DNA from: an uncultured Collinsella sp.
GTDB lineage: Bacteria > Actinomycetota > Coriobacteriia > Coriobacteriales > Coriobacteriaceae
Length of the DNA stretch: 64,000 nt
Reading direction: 5' to 3'
Assembly (NCBI GenBank): GCA_934654775.1
Contig: CAKUGR010000001.1
Coordinates: 124,001-188,000 of the forward strand
The notes beneath the pieces were generated by a model. The model was given only the letters and a program-made list of their open reading frames with translations. It had not been told where the DNA came from and made no database searches. Position numbers and translations under genes: made by a program. Shown here piece after piece: positions 18,133 through 27,022 of the stretch (position 1 is the first letter of the stretch; every line of letters starts with the position of its first letter).

Positions 18133-18954
18133 TTAGGCGTCGAGGTAGATGCGCTGGGGGCGATTGCGGTGTCGGGCGAAGATGATGAGCGCCAGACCGG
18201 CGATGACGAGCGGCAGGCTCAACAGCTGGCCCATGGTGATAACGCCCCCCAGCAGATAACCCAGCTGGGCATCGGGCACGCGCACGAACTCGACGAGGAA
18301 GCGGACGATGCCGTACCCCATCACAAACACGCCCATAAACGTGCCTTGGGGCAGCAGCGGTTTTTTACGGCTGAGCACCTGCAAAACGCAAAAGAGCACG
18401 ATGCCCTCAAGAAATGCCTCGTAGAGCTGTGAGGGATGACGCGGCATATCGCCCGCGGTGCCGCCAAAGACCACGCCCCAGGGCAAATCGGTCGGCTTAC
18501 CCCACAGTTCGCCGTTGACGAAGTTGGCGCAACGGCCCAAGCACAGGGCCAGCGGGGCGCCGATGACGGCAAGATCGGCGATGGTCCATGCATCGAGTTT
18601 GTACATGCGGCACACGATGATGCCTCCCAGGATGCCGCCGACCAGACCACCGTGGAAGCTCATGCCGCCCTCGTTGGTGGCAAAGATCTCCAGCGGATGG
18701 GCCCAGTAGTAACCATCACCGTAAAAGACGACGTAAAACAAGCGCGCACCGATGATGAGGCCAAAGACCGCGCCGACCACGACGCTCGTCAGGTCATCAA
18801 TCGTGATATTGAAACCCCAGCGGCGCTGCGTGCGGTACATAACGACCGCCGTAAGCAGGGCGCCGACCACATAGGCCAGACCATACCAGTAGATCGTGAT
18901 GGGGCCCGCCGAGATCGCGACGGGATCAAGCATATGGTAGAGGTCGTTGAGCAT
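18133..18954 (-). CDS. lgt: Prolipoprotein diacylglyceryl transferase Lgt
   Basis: This 273-residue polytopic enzyme transfers diacylglycerol from phosphatidylglycerol to the lipobox cysteine of prolipoproteins at the membrane. Family motifs are present: YGLAYVVGALL, the HGGLVGGILGG block (with SFHGGLVGG), and the Lgt signature GRCANFVNGELWGKPTD. A YEAFLEGIVLF segment follows. I start at MLNDLYHMLDPVAIS because a GGAGCAGGGGGATCGAT site lies upstream. An in-frame extension of 20 residues is unlikely. Lipoproteins such as the GluB-like protein at 43772 would be among its substrates. Confidence 0.95.
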   Translation of the reverse strand: MLNDLYHMLDPVAISAGPITIYWYGLAYVVGALLTAVVMYRTQRRWGFNITIDDLTSVVVGAVFGLIIGARLFYVVFYGDGYYWAHPLEIFATNEGGMSFHGGLVGGILGGIIVCRMYKLDAWTIADLAVIGAPLALCLGRCANFVNGELWGKPTDLPWGVVFGGTAGDMPRHPSQLYEAFLEGIVLFCVLQVLSRKKPLLPQGTFMGVFVMGYGIVRFLVEFVRVPDAQLGYLLGGVITMGQLLSLPLVIAGLALIIFARHRNRPQRIYLDA

Positions 18955-19063
18955 ATCGATCCCCCTGCTCCCTACATACAAATGCGGCCGCGGGCCTTGC
19001 GCTCGCAGCCGCATATCTGGGCGTAACGTCTATGCGGAGCATGACGTCCGCAGCTTTCGCATC

Positions 19064-19342
19064 TTAGAACGGCGCGTACTCGTCGTACAGGTCGTCGGTC
19101 TCGCCAGAAGCATTGACCTGCTCGACGCGGGTAACGCCGGGCACGTGCTCCTTCAGGATGCGTTCGATACCCATGGACAGGGTCAGCGAGCTCATGGGGC
19201 AGCCGGCGCAGGCGCCCTGCAGCTCCAGCTTGACGACACCCTCGTCGTCGACGCCCACATACTCCATATCGCCGCCATCGGCCTGCAGGTTGGGGCGAAT
19301 CTCTTCAAGAACCTTCTTAAGTAGCTCTTCGTTAACAGCCAC
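19064..19342 (-). CDS. NifU C-terminal domain iron-sulfur scaffold protein
   Basis: This 92-residue protein is the stand-alone NifU C-terminal (Nfu) type. It contains IRPNLQADGGDMEYVGVDDE and the cluster-binding motif CAGCPMSSLTL. Such proteins assemble or carry 4Fe-4S clusters for delivery to client enzymes, which are plentiful in this window (activase, NuoG-like and NuoF-like proteins). It starts with GTG (MAVNEELLKK), preceded by AAAGGAGCCCCT. No suf or isc gene is adjacent. The 170 bases between it and the dCMP deaminase gene show no further gene. Confidence 0.92.
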   Translation of the reverse strand: MAVNEELLKKVLEEIRPNLQADGGDMEYVGVDDEGVVKLELQGACAGCPMSSLTLSMGIERILKEHVPGVTRVEQVNASGETDDLYDEYAPF

Positions 19343-19512
19343 AGGGGCTCCTTTCTCACAATAACGCGGGCACGCCCGCGGACAGGGGCTATGTTACTAC
19401 AGCCATGTACCCGCTTAGGCGCCAGCCATGCGCGCGGACACGACTTTCACGAGCAGTCAATTTGGGACGGGGCTCTTTTAGCTGTTTTGTCGCCAGCTAG
19501 CGTTGGCACGCG

Positions 19513-20037
19513 CTACTGCTGAGCCCGCTCCCCGGTACCAATATGGACATCGACGATAACCTGGCGGTAGCTGATGCCGCAGGAGTCGAGGATACGGCGG
19601 CTGATACGGCCGTCATCGGTATCGGCGTACTTGTTGTCCAGGTAGACAACCTCGCCTACACCTACCTGTGCCAGAATCTTGGCACAGTCGTGGCACGGGA
19701 ACAGTGTGACGTAGACCGTGGAACCCTCGAGGTCTTTGAGCGAGCCGCGGTAGTTGAGCACGGCGTTTGCCTCGGCATGCACCACGTAGTTGTGCTTGTC
19801 CTGCAACGGGTCATCACTCGTTCCCCACGGGAAAAAGTCGTCGTTGAGCGCCGAGGGCGTGCCGTTGTAGCCCACCGAAAGGATGCGGTGGTTGGTGCTG
19901 GCGATGCACGCGCCCACCTGCGTGTTGGGGTCCTTGCTGCGGCGCTGCGCGGCAATGGCCACACTCATAAAGAACTCGTCCCAGCTAATGACGTCGCGGC
20001 GCTTGCCCGACGCGGTTTGATGAAGATCGTCCGACAT
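19513..20037 (-). CDS. dCMP deaminase family protein (ComEB-like)
   Basis: From the start MSDDLHQTASGKRRD the protein has 174 residues. It has the zinc-dependent cytidine/deoxycytidylate deaminase signature: HAEANAVLN (zinc ligand His and catalytic Glu) and PCHDCAK (two zinc-ligand Cys). It also has the N-terminal SWDEFFMSVAIAAQRRSKDPNTQVGA block. It should convert dCMP to dUMP for thymidylate synthesis. GGAGGTGTCTGGC before ATG 20037 decides the start, and the upstream open frame is discarded. In Bacillus the homologue ComEB sits in the competence operon, but no competence gene is next to it here. Confidence 0.92.
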   Translation of the reverse strand: MSDDLHQTASGKRRDVISWDEFFMSVAIAAQRRSKDPNTQVGACIASTNHRILSVGYNGTPSALNDDFFPWGTSDDPLQDKHNYVVHAEANAVLNYRGSLKDLEGSTVYVTLFPCHDCAKILAQVGVGEVVYLDNKYADTDDGRISRRILDSCGISYRQVIVDVHIGTGERAQQ

Positions 20038-20118
20038 GCCAGACACCTCCGTAATCGCAATAGTTTGACCTATTGTAGCAGGTGAAAGGTGGGGCATTCG
20101 TCCCACCAGCCCCTCGCC

Positions 20119-20970
20119 CTACGCGCGGCGGGGCTTTTGGTTGATGTGGTAGAGCTCGGCGAGACCCCGCAGCGTCAGCGCGTCGTCGACCGTCAGGCTA
20201 TGGCCGACCAGCGCCGCGAGCGCCTCGGCATCGTCGCCGGTGATGACGATGGGCACGCTGCCCTCCCCCGCCGCCTTGGTCACGCGCATCTCGGCAAGCA
20301 CCATGTCGAGCATGCCGTCGATGCGGGCCACCTCGCCCAAAACCACGCCCGAGCGCATGGCCTCGCGCGTGTTGCGCCCGATGACGTGCGTCGGTGCCGA
20401 GGGCTCGACCTGGGGCAGGCGCGCTGCTGCCGCCGAAAGCGAGCGAGCGCCGAGTGCCAAGCCCGGCGCGATGACGCCGCCCACAAAGGTACCGCGCGCG
20501 TCGATCACCTCGATATTGGTCGTCGTGCCCAGGTCGATTACGATGCACGGCGAGCCGTAGACGGCGCGGGCCGCCACGGCATCGGCGATGCGGTCGGGGC
20601 CAATCTCGGCCGGGTCGTCGTAGTGCACGGGCATGCCGGTCTTAAGTCCCGGCCCCACGGTGAGCACGCGCCCCGTGCAGGTACGGGAAAGCGCCGCCTT
20701 CCACGGACGCTCGAGCGCCGGAACCACGCAGCTCAGGACGGCAGCCGCGGGCACAAGTGTACCCGGCATGCCCGCATCGGCCGCAAGGGCGCCCATGACC
20801 TGCACGAGACGCATGCGAGCCTCGTCTGCTGTGATGCGCGCCGGCGTGGTGATCTCGCACGTCGCAAGCGGACATTCCTGCGCCGCGGCCGAATCCTCTG
20901 CAAACAGGCCAAAGCGAATGAACGTGTTGCCCACGTCGACCGTCAATATGTATGCGCACCCATTCAGCAT
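20119..20970 (-). CDS. coaX: Type III pantothenate kinase CoaX
   Basis: This 283-residue ASKHA-fold kinase phosphorylates pantothenate in the first step of coenzyme A synthesis. It has the N-terminal phosphate loop TVDVGNTFIRFGLF, the PGLKTGMP and GPDRIADAVAA motifs and the second nucleotide loop IDLGTTTNIEVID. GGVIAPGLALGARSL follows. These are all standard for CoaX. I start at MLNGCAYILT, with AAAGGAGCGCCGACG upstream. An 18-residue upstream extension is not family-like. CoA supply links loosely to the many acyl-CoA enzymes in the window. Clear call. Confidence 0.95.
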   Translation of the reverse strand: MLNGCAYILTVDVGNTFIRFGLFAEDSAAAQECPLATCEITTPARITADEARMRLVQVMGALAADAGMPGTLVPAAAVLSCVVPALERPWKAALSRTCTGRVLTVGPGLKTGMPVHYDDPAEIGPDRIADAVAARAVYGSPCIVIDLGTTTNIEVIDARGTFVGGVIAPGLALGARSLSAAAARLPQVEPSAPTHVIGRNTREAMRSGVVLGEVARIDGMLDMVLAEMRVTKAAGEGSVPIVITGDDAEALAALVGHSLTVDDALTLRGLAELYHINQKPRRA

Positions 20971-21162
20971 CGTCGGCGCTCCTTTCGTCTGCCCAGCAGT
21001 ATATCGCCTACCTAAACCAGTCATCCCAAAATGACTGCCTTGCGGCTATACTGGTGCGCGGTCGTGCGCGAGCTCACGCGGCGGCCCTTGGTAACCCGAC
21101 TTCCCGCGCCGTATCCGTAACGGCGCTCCCGGGGGAAGCGGATATACGCAAAGGAGTTTTAT

Positions 21163-22866
21163 ATGAGCAATCCCTCGAACCGCGCTTCGATGCGCGGGCA
21201 ACTCACGCTGCGCGGCGTCGTCATCGGCGTCCTTGGCTGCGTGATCATCACGGCAAGCTCGGCCTACACCGCCCTCAAGATGGGCGCACTCCCCTGGCCG
21301 ATCGTCTTCGCTGCCGTCATCTCGCTGTTCTTCCTGAAGCTCATGGGCAACGCCAGCCTCAACGAGGCCAACGTCACCCACACCATCATGTCCGCAGGCG
21401 CCATGGTCGCCGGCGGTCTGGCGTTTACCATCCCGGGCGCCTGGATGCTGGGCTATGCCGACCAGATCAGCTGGCTCGACATGTTTATCGTGGCACTCGC
21501 CGGCACTATCCTGGGTCTGCTGGCCACGGCACTCATCCACCGTCACTTTATCGTGGACGCCGCGCTGGAGTTCCCCACCGGCAACGCCGCAGCTCAGACC
21601 CTGCGCGCCACCGAGGCCGGCGGCAAGACTGGCAAACAGCTCTTTGGCTCCATGGCCATCGCCGGCATCTACAGCGTGCTTCGCGACGCCCTGGGCGTGG
21701 TGCCCAGCATGCTGTGCACGCTCAATATCCCCGGCGTGACCTTTGCCATCTACAACTCGCCCATGTTGCTCTCCGTCGGCTTTTTGGTGGGCTTCGCCCC
21801 CGTCGCTTTCTGGTTTGCCGGCGCGCTGCTGGGCAACTTTGGCATCATTGTCGGCGGCACCGCTGCCGGCCTGTTCGATGTTGTGACCGCACAGGGCATC
21901 GTCAAGTCCCTCGGCATGGGCCTTATGATGGGCTTTGGCGTCGCCGTCGTCCTTAAGGACATCCTGCCGCAGGTCGCCGGCATCGTCCGTGGTCTTGCCG
22001 CCGACAGCTCCACCGACACCGACGAGCAGTCGCTCATCTCGGGCTCCCTTAAACTCGACGCCGGCATCATCGGCCTGGGCGCTGCCGCCATCGCCGTCGT
22101 CATCGCCATCGTGCTCGACCTTGGCCCCGTTCCGGCCGTTATCGTCACGCTGTTCACCTTTGTCACCACCATCATGAGCGCGCAGAGCTGCGGCCAGACG
22201 GGCATCGACCCCATGGAGATCTTTGGCCTCATCGTCATGCTCATCGTGGCTGCCTTCGCCCAGATCGCTCAGGTCAAGCTGTTCTTTATCGCCGGCATCG
22301 TTGCCGTGGCGTGCGGCCTTGCGGGCGACGTCATGAACGACTTTAAGGCCGGTGCCGTGCTGGGCACCAACCCGCGCGCGCAGTGGATCGGCCAGGCCAT
22401 CGGCGGCATCGTGGGTGCTCTGGTCGCCGCCGCCGTCATGGTCGCGCTCGTTACCGCCTATGGGCCGGACGCCTTTGGCCCCGACAAGAGTTTCGTTGCC
22501 GCACAGGCAAGTGTGGTCGCCACCATGGTCTCGGGCATCCCGAGCGTGCCGTGGTTCGCGGGCGGCTTTATCGCCGGCATCGTCATGTACTGGCTCGGCA
22601 TTCCGGCCATGATGATCGGCCTGGGCGTGTACCTGCCGTTCTACATGTCGCTCACGGCCTTCCTGGGCTCCTGCGTCAAGCTCGCCTACGATAAGTGGGC
22701 CGCACACCGCGACGCTACTGCCGGTCTTTCGGACGAGGAGAAGGCCGCCAAGGACGCCGCCTTCCAGGAGCAGGGCCTGGTCGTTGCCAGCGGCCTGCTC
22801 GGCGGCGAGTCTATCGTCGGCGTTATCCTGGCGTTTATCTCCGTTGGCCTGAGCCTGCTGGGGTAG
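21163..22866 (+). CDS. OPT family oligopeptide transporter
   Basis: This is a 567-residue integral membrane protein with about 14 hydrophobic segments. It begins with TLRGVVIGVLGCVIITASSAYTA and shows OPT landmarks such as ALKMGALPWPIVFAA, ASLNEANVTHTIMSAGAM and EFPTGNAAAQTL. These resemble the bacterial OPT subgroup that includes putative oligopeptide or metal-chelate importers. The hydrophilic loop RGLAADSSTDTDEQS separates the halves. AAAGGAGTTTTAT precedes the ATG. The gene is monocistronic and ends in a terminator at 22896. Whether it imports peptides or siderophore-like compounds is not resolvable from sequence. Confidence 0.88.
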   Translation: MSNPSNRASMRGQLTLRGVVIGVLGCVIITASSAYTALKMGALPWPIVFAAVISLFFLKLMGNASLNEANVTHTIMSAGAMVAGGLAFTIPGAWMLGYADQISWLDMFIVALAGTILGLLATALIHRHFIVDAALEFPTGNAAAQTLRATEAGGKTGKQLFGSMAIAGIYSVLRDALGVVPSMLCTLNIPGVTFAIYNSPMLLSVGFLVGFAPVAFWFAGALLGNFGIIVGGTAAGLFDVVTAQGIVKSLGMGLMMGFGVAVVLKDILPQVAGIVRGLAADSSTDTDEQSLISGSLKLDAGIIGLGAAAIAVVIAIVLDLGPVPAVIVTLFTFVTTIMSAQSCGQTGIDPMEIFGLIVMLIVAAFAQIAQVKLFFIAGIVAVACGLAGDVMNDFKAGAVLGTNPRAQWIGQAIGGIVGALVAAAVMVALVTAYGPDAFGPDKSFVAAQASVVATMVSGIPSVPWFAGGFIAGIVMYWLGIPAMMIGLGVYLPFYMSLTAFLGSCVKLAYDKWAAHRDATAGLSDEEKAAKDAAFQEQGLVVASGLLGGESIVGVILAFISVGLSLLG

Positions 22867-22895
22867 GCCGAACAACAACGCACCAGTGCAGAGCA

Positions 22896-22929
22896 CGGGG
22901 TCGGAATCAAACCGGCCCCGCGCTTTTTT
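22896..22929 (+). terminator. Rho-independent terminator of the OPT gene
   Basis: CGGGGTCGG / CCGGCCCCG with a seven-base loop is followed by CGCTTTTTT. It starts 30 bases after the stop codon. Confidence 0.85.
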
Positions 22930-23081
22930 GTATCTGTCGAAACCCTCGGCAGTACTCGCTTGTGGCGTGTCTTCCTTTGCCTGCTCGCCTAAGTTCCATG
23001 TCAAGATGACCGCCCCACCCGTCACGGTGTAGAGTACATGCTGCGAACGCACTCGCGTTCCTGCGGCAATACGAGGTGGAC

Positions 23082-24221
23082 ATGGAACTCGACAAACAAC
23101 AGCTCAAGCGACTGCGCGAGCGCCATCATCGGCGCCATGGCATACGCCCCGCACACAGCGAGGCCATGGAGAATGCCACCCGTTTCCTTAAGCAGGCATT
23201 CAACATTCGCGAGGGACGCGCGCCCTATCACGTGATTCGCAAACGCTTTGTAAACGGGGCGCGCCTGACTGGCTCGCACTTATGCATCCTGATCATTGCT
23301 ATGTTGATTGCGAGCATCGGCCTCGATATCGACTCGGATATCGCCATTGTAGGTGCCATGCTCATCTGCCCGCTTATGGGATCGGTCCTTGCCATGGCAT
23401 ATGGCATCGCCACGCTCGACCGCGAGATCACCGTCGAGGCCGTCGCGAGCTTGGCTCTACAGATGGCCTTTTGCCTGGTCACGTCCACGCTGTACTTTAA
23501 GCTCTCGCCCCTTGGCACCACCACGGCCGCCATCATCGACAATTCGACACCGACTGTGTGGGACCTTGCCGTCGCGCTCGCGGGCGGCTTTGCGGGTGGC
23601 CTGGGCAACTCGCGCGATCAGGAACCTGCCACGCTCATCGCCGGCGTGGCCGTGGCGACCGCGCTCATGCCGCCCCTGTGCGCGGCGGGCTATGGCATCG
23701 CCATCGCAAGCGGGTCGCTGTTTCTCTCGGCGCTTTACGAGTTTGGCATCAACGTGGTCTTTATCGCACTCGCGGCCGAAGCCGTACTACTTCTATTGCG
23801 CGTGCCGCTCAAGCGCGACCTCAACGGCGACGGCATTGTGACCGCCGAGGAAAACGCCGAGGTCGATGAGCTGTCACACAAGGTGCGCCGCCGCATCATC
23901 GTGGGCACGGTGATCTTTGCCATCCCCTGCATCGTTATGACCGCGGGATCCATTGGCTCGGCGCAGGCCGGCGTGCAGGACGGCTATGGCGTCACCGAAA
24001 CCACGCGCGAGCTTGCCGCGGTGCTGCCGGGCTTTAAGGATTACACCGTTGCCGTCGAGGCCTCGGCCACCGAAGGCGAGGAGGAGGGCCTCGTCGAGCG
24101 CGAGATTGTCGCTCATGTGACGACAAGCGAGGCGCTTGGGGCACACGACCGCCACGTCGCTCGTAAACTCATCAACCTCAACGTACCCGAACTCGATCGC
24201 GTGGAGTTCGATGTGAAGTAA
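23082..24221 (+). CDS. DUF389 family membrane protein with an EF-hand-like loop
   Basis: This is a 379-residue protein of the DUF389 (TIGR00341-like) family, with an N-terminal basic cytosolic segment, about six membrane segments and a C-terminal soluble domain. The family motif IVGAMLICPLMGSVLAMAYG and the later GVAVATALMPPLCAAGYG are present. A canonical EF-hand calcium loop, DLNGDGIVTAEE (residues 246-257), lies in a loop before the last hydrophobic segment, which is unusual for this family. I start at ATG 23082, with GAGGTG as ribosome binding site. A GTG six bases upstream lies inside that site. The function of DUF389 is unknown. Confidence 0.82.
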   Translation: MELDKQQLKRLRERHHRRHGIRPAHSEAMENATRFLKQAFNIREGRAPYHVIRKRFVNGARLTGSHLCILIIAMLIASIGLDIDSDIAIVGAMLICPLMGSVLAMAYGIATLDREITVEAVASLALQMAFCLVTSTLYFKLSPLGTTTAAIIDNSTPTVWDLAVALAGGFAGGLGNSRDQEPATLIAGVAVATALMPPLCAAGYGIAIASGSLFLSALYEFGINVVFIALAAEAVLLLLRVPLKRDLNGDGIVTAEENAEVDELSHKVRRRIIVGTVIFAIPCIVMTAGSIGSAQAGVQDGYGVTETTRELAAVLPGFKDYTVAVEASATEGEEEGLVEREIVAHVTTSEALGAHDRHVARKLINLNVPELDRVEFDVK

Positions 24222-24230
24222 CGTGATGTA

Positions 24231-24254
24231 GGGCGCAGTTCACGACTGCGCCCC
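24231..24254. terminator. Weak hairpin between convergent genes
   Basis: GGGCGCAGT / ACTGCGCCC around a short loop lies between the DUF389 stop (plus) and the end of the 24278 gene (minus). TGTTTT follows after ten bases. Confidence 0.55.
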
Positions 24255-24277
24255 GCTCGCTGTTTTATTGCCGTGAA

Positions 24278-24727
24278 TCAACTGTCCACATCGACATCGC
24301 CAGACTCCACCATAAACGCCGGATCGGTGCTCACCAGATAAAAACGGGTCACTTTGCTATCTCTAAATAGATAGAGCTGACCCTGATCGCGTCGGCGTGA
24401 CATATACGCCACGTGGACCGTACCGAATTCTTCGCCGTTTTCCTTCTTTAATATCAGGATGTTGGGGTCGTCCATACGCTCGAACTGTCCATCAACGCAG
24501 CTGCCGCCCTTGTCGACCAGCTGCCATCGACAGTTGTCCTCCTCAAGAAAAGCCAGGGTTTCCCGACTCGTTTTGTCATCCCGATAGTAACCATCAATGG
24601 CGAAGCCTTCGGAAGCACATTCCTGCATATAGGATGTTTCTCGACTTATAGCGAACTGCCCCATAGCGCCCAGGAGCACAGCTAGGCAAACCACTGCAAG
24701 GGTTATCGAGATAGTACGGCGGCCCAT
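24278..24727 (-). CDS. Small membrane-anchored or secreted protein of unknown function
   Basis: This 149-residue protein starts MGRRTISITLAVVCLAVLLG, a basic start plus a hydrophobic segment that could be an uncleaved anchor or a signal peptide. The rest is hydrophilic and probably extracytoplasmic. It contains two cysteines about 20 residues apart (EDNCRWQ and GGSCVDG) that could form a disulfide. The segment CRWQLVDKGGSCVDGQF followed by LYLFRDSKVTRFYLVS suggests a small beta-rich domain. I do not recognise a family. It is isolated, with a repeat-derived region upstream. The coding call rests on the signal-like start and continuous sensible composition. Confidence 0.6.
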   Translation of the reverse strand: MGRRTISITLAVVCLAVLLGAMGQFAISRETSYMQECASEGFAIDGYYRDDKTSRETLAFLEEDNCRWQLVDKGGSCVDGQFERMDDPNILILKKENGEEFGTVHVAYMSRRRDQGQLYLFRDSKVTRFYLVSTDPAFMVESGDVDVDS

Positions 24728-24862
24728 ATTAACCAGCCCGATACTTGTTTAACGGAGCGCGAAACATACTTGGCACCTCCGATATCAGAGCAAACGTCAC
24801 CCGCAGCCCGGCGGCAGTCATATGTTTCCAACATCAAACCATATGGCAACCACTCGCGAGAG

Positions 24863-24979
24863 GAGTATCGGCGAACGGTGCATTTTTGCGCTCCATTGGT
24901 CAATTGCGCTCCATTGGTCAAACGTCAACGCGCGCTACAGCTCTTGCCCGATCAATTCAGATTTTGTCGCATACTACCG
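24863..24979. repeat. Degenerate MITE-like element with an 18-bp tandem duplication
   Basis: The right end ATTCAGATTTTGTCGCATAC (continuing to 24979) matches the right end of the element at 27023-27153 in 23 of 25 positions. A weak left end (GAGTATCGGCGAA) lies near 24863. Inside, the 18-mer TTGCGCTCCATTGGTCAA occurs twice in tandem (24886-24903 and 24904-24921). The whole gap 24728-25008 holds no gene. Confidence 0.6.
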
Positions 24980-25008
24980 TAGATCCCCAACGCTTCCACC
25001 CCCCCGAA

Positions 25009-25806
25009 TTACTCAGGGCGGGCGCGATGGCGCTCAATCCAGCCCACGGCAAAATCGACAAGCTCGCGCTGGCGCATAAAGCGGATCGTCCCGTTGCCGA
25101 GAGGCGCCGTGTGAACCGTGCATTCACGCTCAAAGGCAGCGCCGATCTCGTCGAAATCCTCGCCGTCGACATAGAGCGTGCGGTATTCCTTCCACACGCG
25201 CTGGCCGTTTTCCATGATCGCGCTGTGCTCCACGCAGTCGTGCTTTCCCGGGTATTGCGCACGGGCATCGGCTAAATGAAGGGATGTGTTCTTGTCGTAG
25301 TCCACGCCCACGAGCAGCACATAGCCGTCCAAATCGTACAGACGCGCGATGGGCGATCCGTCGCCAAAGATATTGCTCAGGTCGTGGTTCTCTGTCAGGA
25401 ACTGAGCGTGCGGGCCGTTTGCCGCCACCGAACGCGCCGGGTGGTCGCTGCGAAGCGTACCCGGCCACGTGCGGAACATCTCGGCAACGGCCCCCATCGT
25501 ATTGGTGGGCGTGATGCGTTTGTCATAAGCTGGCCAGTTATCGCGGATCAGCTGCCACCATTCTTGCGGCTCTTGCCAATGGACGCCACTCGCCGGGTCC
25601 AGGTTTTTCCACGACTGCGTCGGCATCATGATGGTGCCGGTCTCGCCCACCATCTGGAGCAGCGCCTCGATCACCGGTTGCGCGCCGCCGCACACATATC
25701 CAAGCGAGCTGAGCGAGCAATGGACCATAACCGTCTGCCCCGGGCGCATGCCAACAGCAGAAAGCGCATCGAGGATATCCTGCTTGAGTACGATTTGTCG
25801 GTCCAT
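25009..25806 (-). CDS. AAC(3)-family (Antibiotic_NAT) N-acetyltransferase
   Basis: This 265-residue protein of the aminoglycoside 3-N-acetyltransferase fold has the family segments GQTVMVHCSLSSLGYVCGG, PTQSWKNLDP, NTMGAVAEMFRTWPGTLRSDHPARSVAANG and LVGVDYDKNTSLHLAD. The family acetylates an amine using acetyl-CoA. It includes true aminoglycoside resistance enzymes, but also many chromosomal relatives with other or unknown substrates. GAAAGGAGCGGCA precedes the ATG. No mobile element or resistance cassette surrounds it, although a repeat element lies 30 bases beyond its 3' end. The name should therefore not be read as proof of resistance. Confidence 0.85.
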   Translation of the reverse strand: MDRQIVLKQDILDALSAVGMRPGQTVMVHCSLSSLGYVCGGAQPVIEALLQMVGETGTIMMPTQSWKNLDPASGVHWQEPQEWWQLIRDNWPAYDKRITPTNTMGAVAEMFRTWPGTLRSDHPARSVAANGPHAQFLTENHDLSNIFGDGSPIARLYDLDGYVLLVGVDYDKNTSLHLADARAQYPGKHDCVEHSAIMENGQRVWKEYRTLYVDGEDFDEIGAAFERECTVHTAPLGNGTIRFMRQRELVDFAVGWIERHRARPE

Positions 25807-25893
25807 TGCCGCTCCTTTCTATTTCTGGGTCCATCTTCTCACTGTTAGCAGAAGAAAATGATCCGTTTTCCTCCGTCCCCAAGGGATCATCTT

Positions 25894-26853
25894 TTAGTAC
25901 TTGAAGAAGCCCTCGCCCGAGCTTTCGCCCAGCTTGCCTTCGTCGAGCATTTTCTTGAGGACGGACGCCATAGCCTTAAAGTTGTAGGGCATCATCATCT
26001 TTTTGAGCAGCGGGCTCACCAGGCCCGGGACCTTCTGATACTGCATAACGATGTTGTAGGCCGTCTGGATGCCCACCGTGTCGAATACGCGGAACGGGCC
26101 CTTGGGGGCACCGGTGCCACGCGTCCACGCGAGGTCGATGCTCTTGGGGTCGCTGACGCCCGAGACATACAGGTCGAGGCCCGAGAGCAGCCACGGCACC
26201 AACATGGAGTTGAGCAGGTAGCTGTTCTTTTCCTTGTTGACGGGAAGCGCCAGCATACGGATGTCGTTGGCAAAGTCGACGAGCTCGTCAAAGTAGCGCT
26301 TGTCGGTTTGGTCCTGGGCCATGACCTCGGTCATGTTGTTCTTCCAGATGGAGTTGGCAAAGTGCAGCGACAGGTACTTCTCGGGGCGGCCGGTGTACTT
26401 GGCAAAGGTGCTCGGCAGCAGCGTGGAGGAGTTGGTGACGATGACGGTCTTTTGCGGCAGAACCGGGGCGAGCTTCTTGTAAAAGTCGATCTTTGCCTGA
26501 GTGTCCTCTGCCATGGACTCAATGACCAGGTCGGCATCGGCCACGGCCTTGGCAAGATCGAGCTCCAGCTTGAGCGTGGAGTAGGCGCGCTCGACGGCGG
26601 CAAGCGCTGCGTCCTTATCGAAGGGCTGGTCACTATCGGCGATACCGGCGCACCACTCGCCCGTACCGTCCGCCATGCCCTCGATAGCAGCGATGTACTC
26701 CTCGCGGACGTGATCGATCTTAGGCTGGGTGCGGCCAATGCTGCCCTCGCTGCGCAGCCAAATCGTTACGTCAAAGCCGCAGTAGGCAGCCTGGAAGGCA
26801 ATCTGACTTCCCAATACGCCGCCACCGGCGACACAAACGCTCTTGTAGCTCAT
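25894..26853 (-). CDS. 3-hydroxyacyl-CoA dehydrogenase family protein
   Basis: This 319-residue enzyme has an N-terminal NAD-binding Rossmann motif (VCVAGGGVLGSQIAFQAAYC) and the catalytic region VTNSSTLLPSTFAKYTGRPE followed by SLHFANSIWKNNMTEV. In canonical enzymes the catalytic His sits at H-F-x-N-P. Here it is HFANSIW, keeping the His but lacking the proline. The C-terminal domain holds NSMLVPWLLSGLDL and RVFDTVGIQTAYNIV. It should oxidise or reduce 3-hydroxyacyl-CoA with NAD(H). The gene is monocistronic. AGAGGACTGTTCCT precedes the ATG. The proximity of the activase and the later butyrate kinase suggests acyl-CoA fermentation, but no direct link is visible. Confidence 0.88.
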   Translation of the reverse strand: MSYKSVCVAGGGVLGSQIAFQAAYCGFDVTIWLRSEGSIGRTQPKIDHVREEYIAAIEGMADGTGEWCAGIADSDQPFDKDAALAAVERAYSTLKLELDLAKAVADADLVIESMAEDTQAKIDFYKKLAPVLPQKTVIVTNSSTLLPSTFAKYTGRPEKYLSLHFANSIWKNNMTEVMAQDQTDKRYFDELVDFANDIRMLALPVNKEKNSYLLNSMLVPWLLSGLDLYVSGVSDPKSIDLAWTRGTGAPKGPFRVFDTVGIQTAYNIVMQYQKVPGLVSPLLKKMMMPYNFKAMASVLKKMLDEGKLGESSGEGFFKY

Positions 26854-27022
26854 AGGAACAGTCCTCTCTTACGTAATTCCATAGATGTGTATTTATTCAA
26901 CCGTAAGGAAGACGCGCGCTGGGGGTGGGTTCTATAAACGGACGGTATTTCGCCGCAAACGGCCACATATGTTCATTATCTCAGGGCTTCAAGGGCAATT
27001 TTTGGTGCCACCAAGACGTCAT

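Noticed and set aside
21046..23052. A 668-residue open frame on the minus strand across the OPT gene
   Set aside because: Its composition (His/Asp/Gly runs) is that of the antisense of a membrane protein gene, while the plus strand has a clear OPT protein with a ribosome binding site and terminator.
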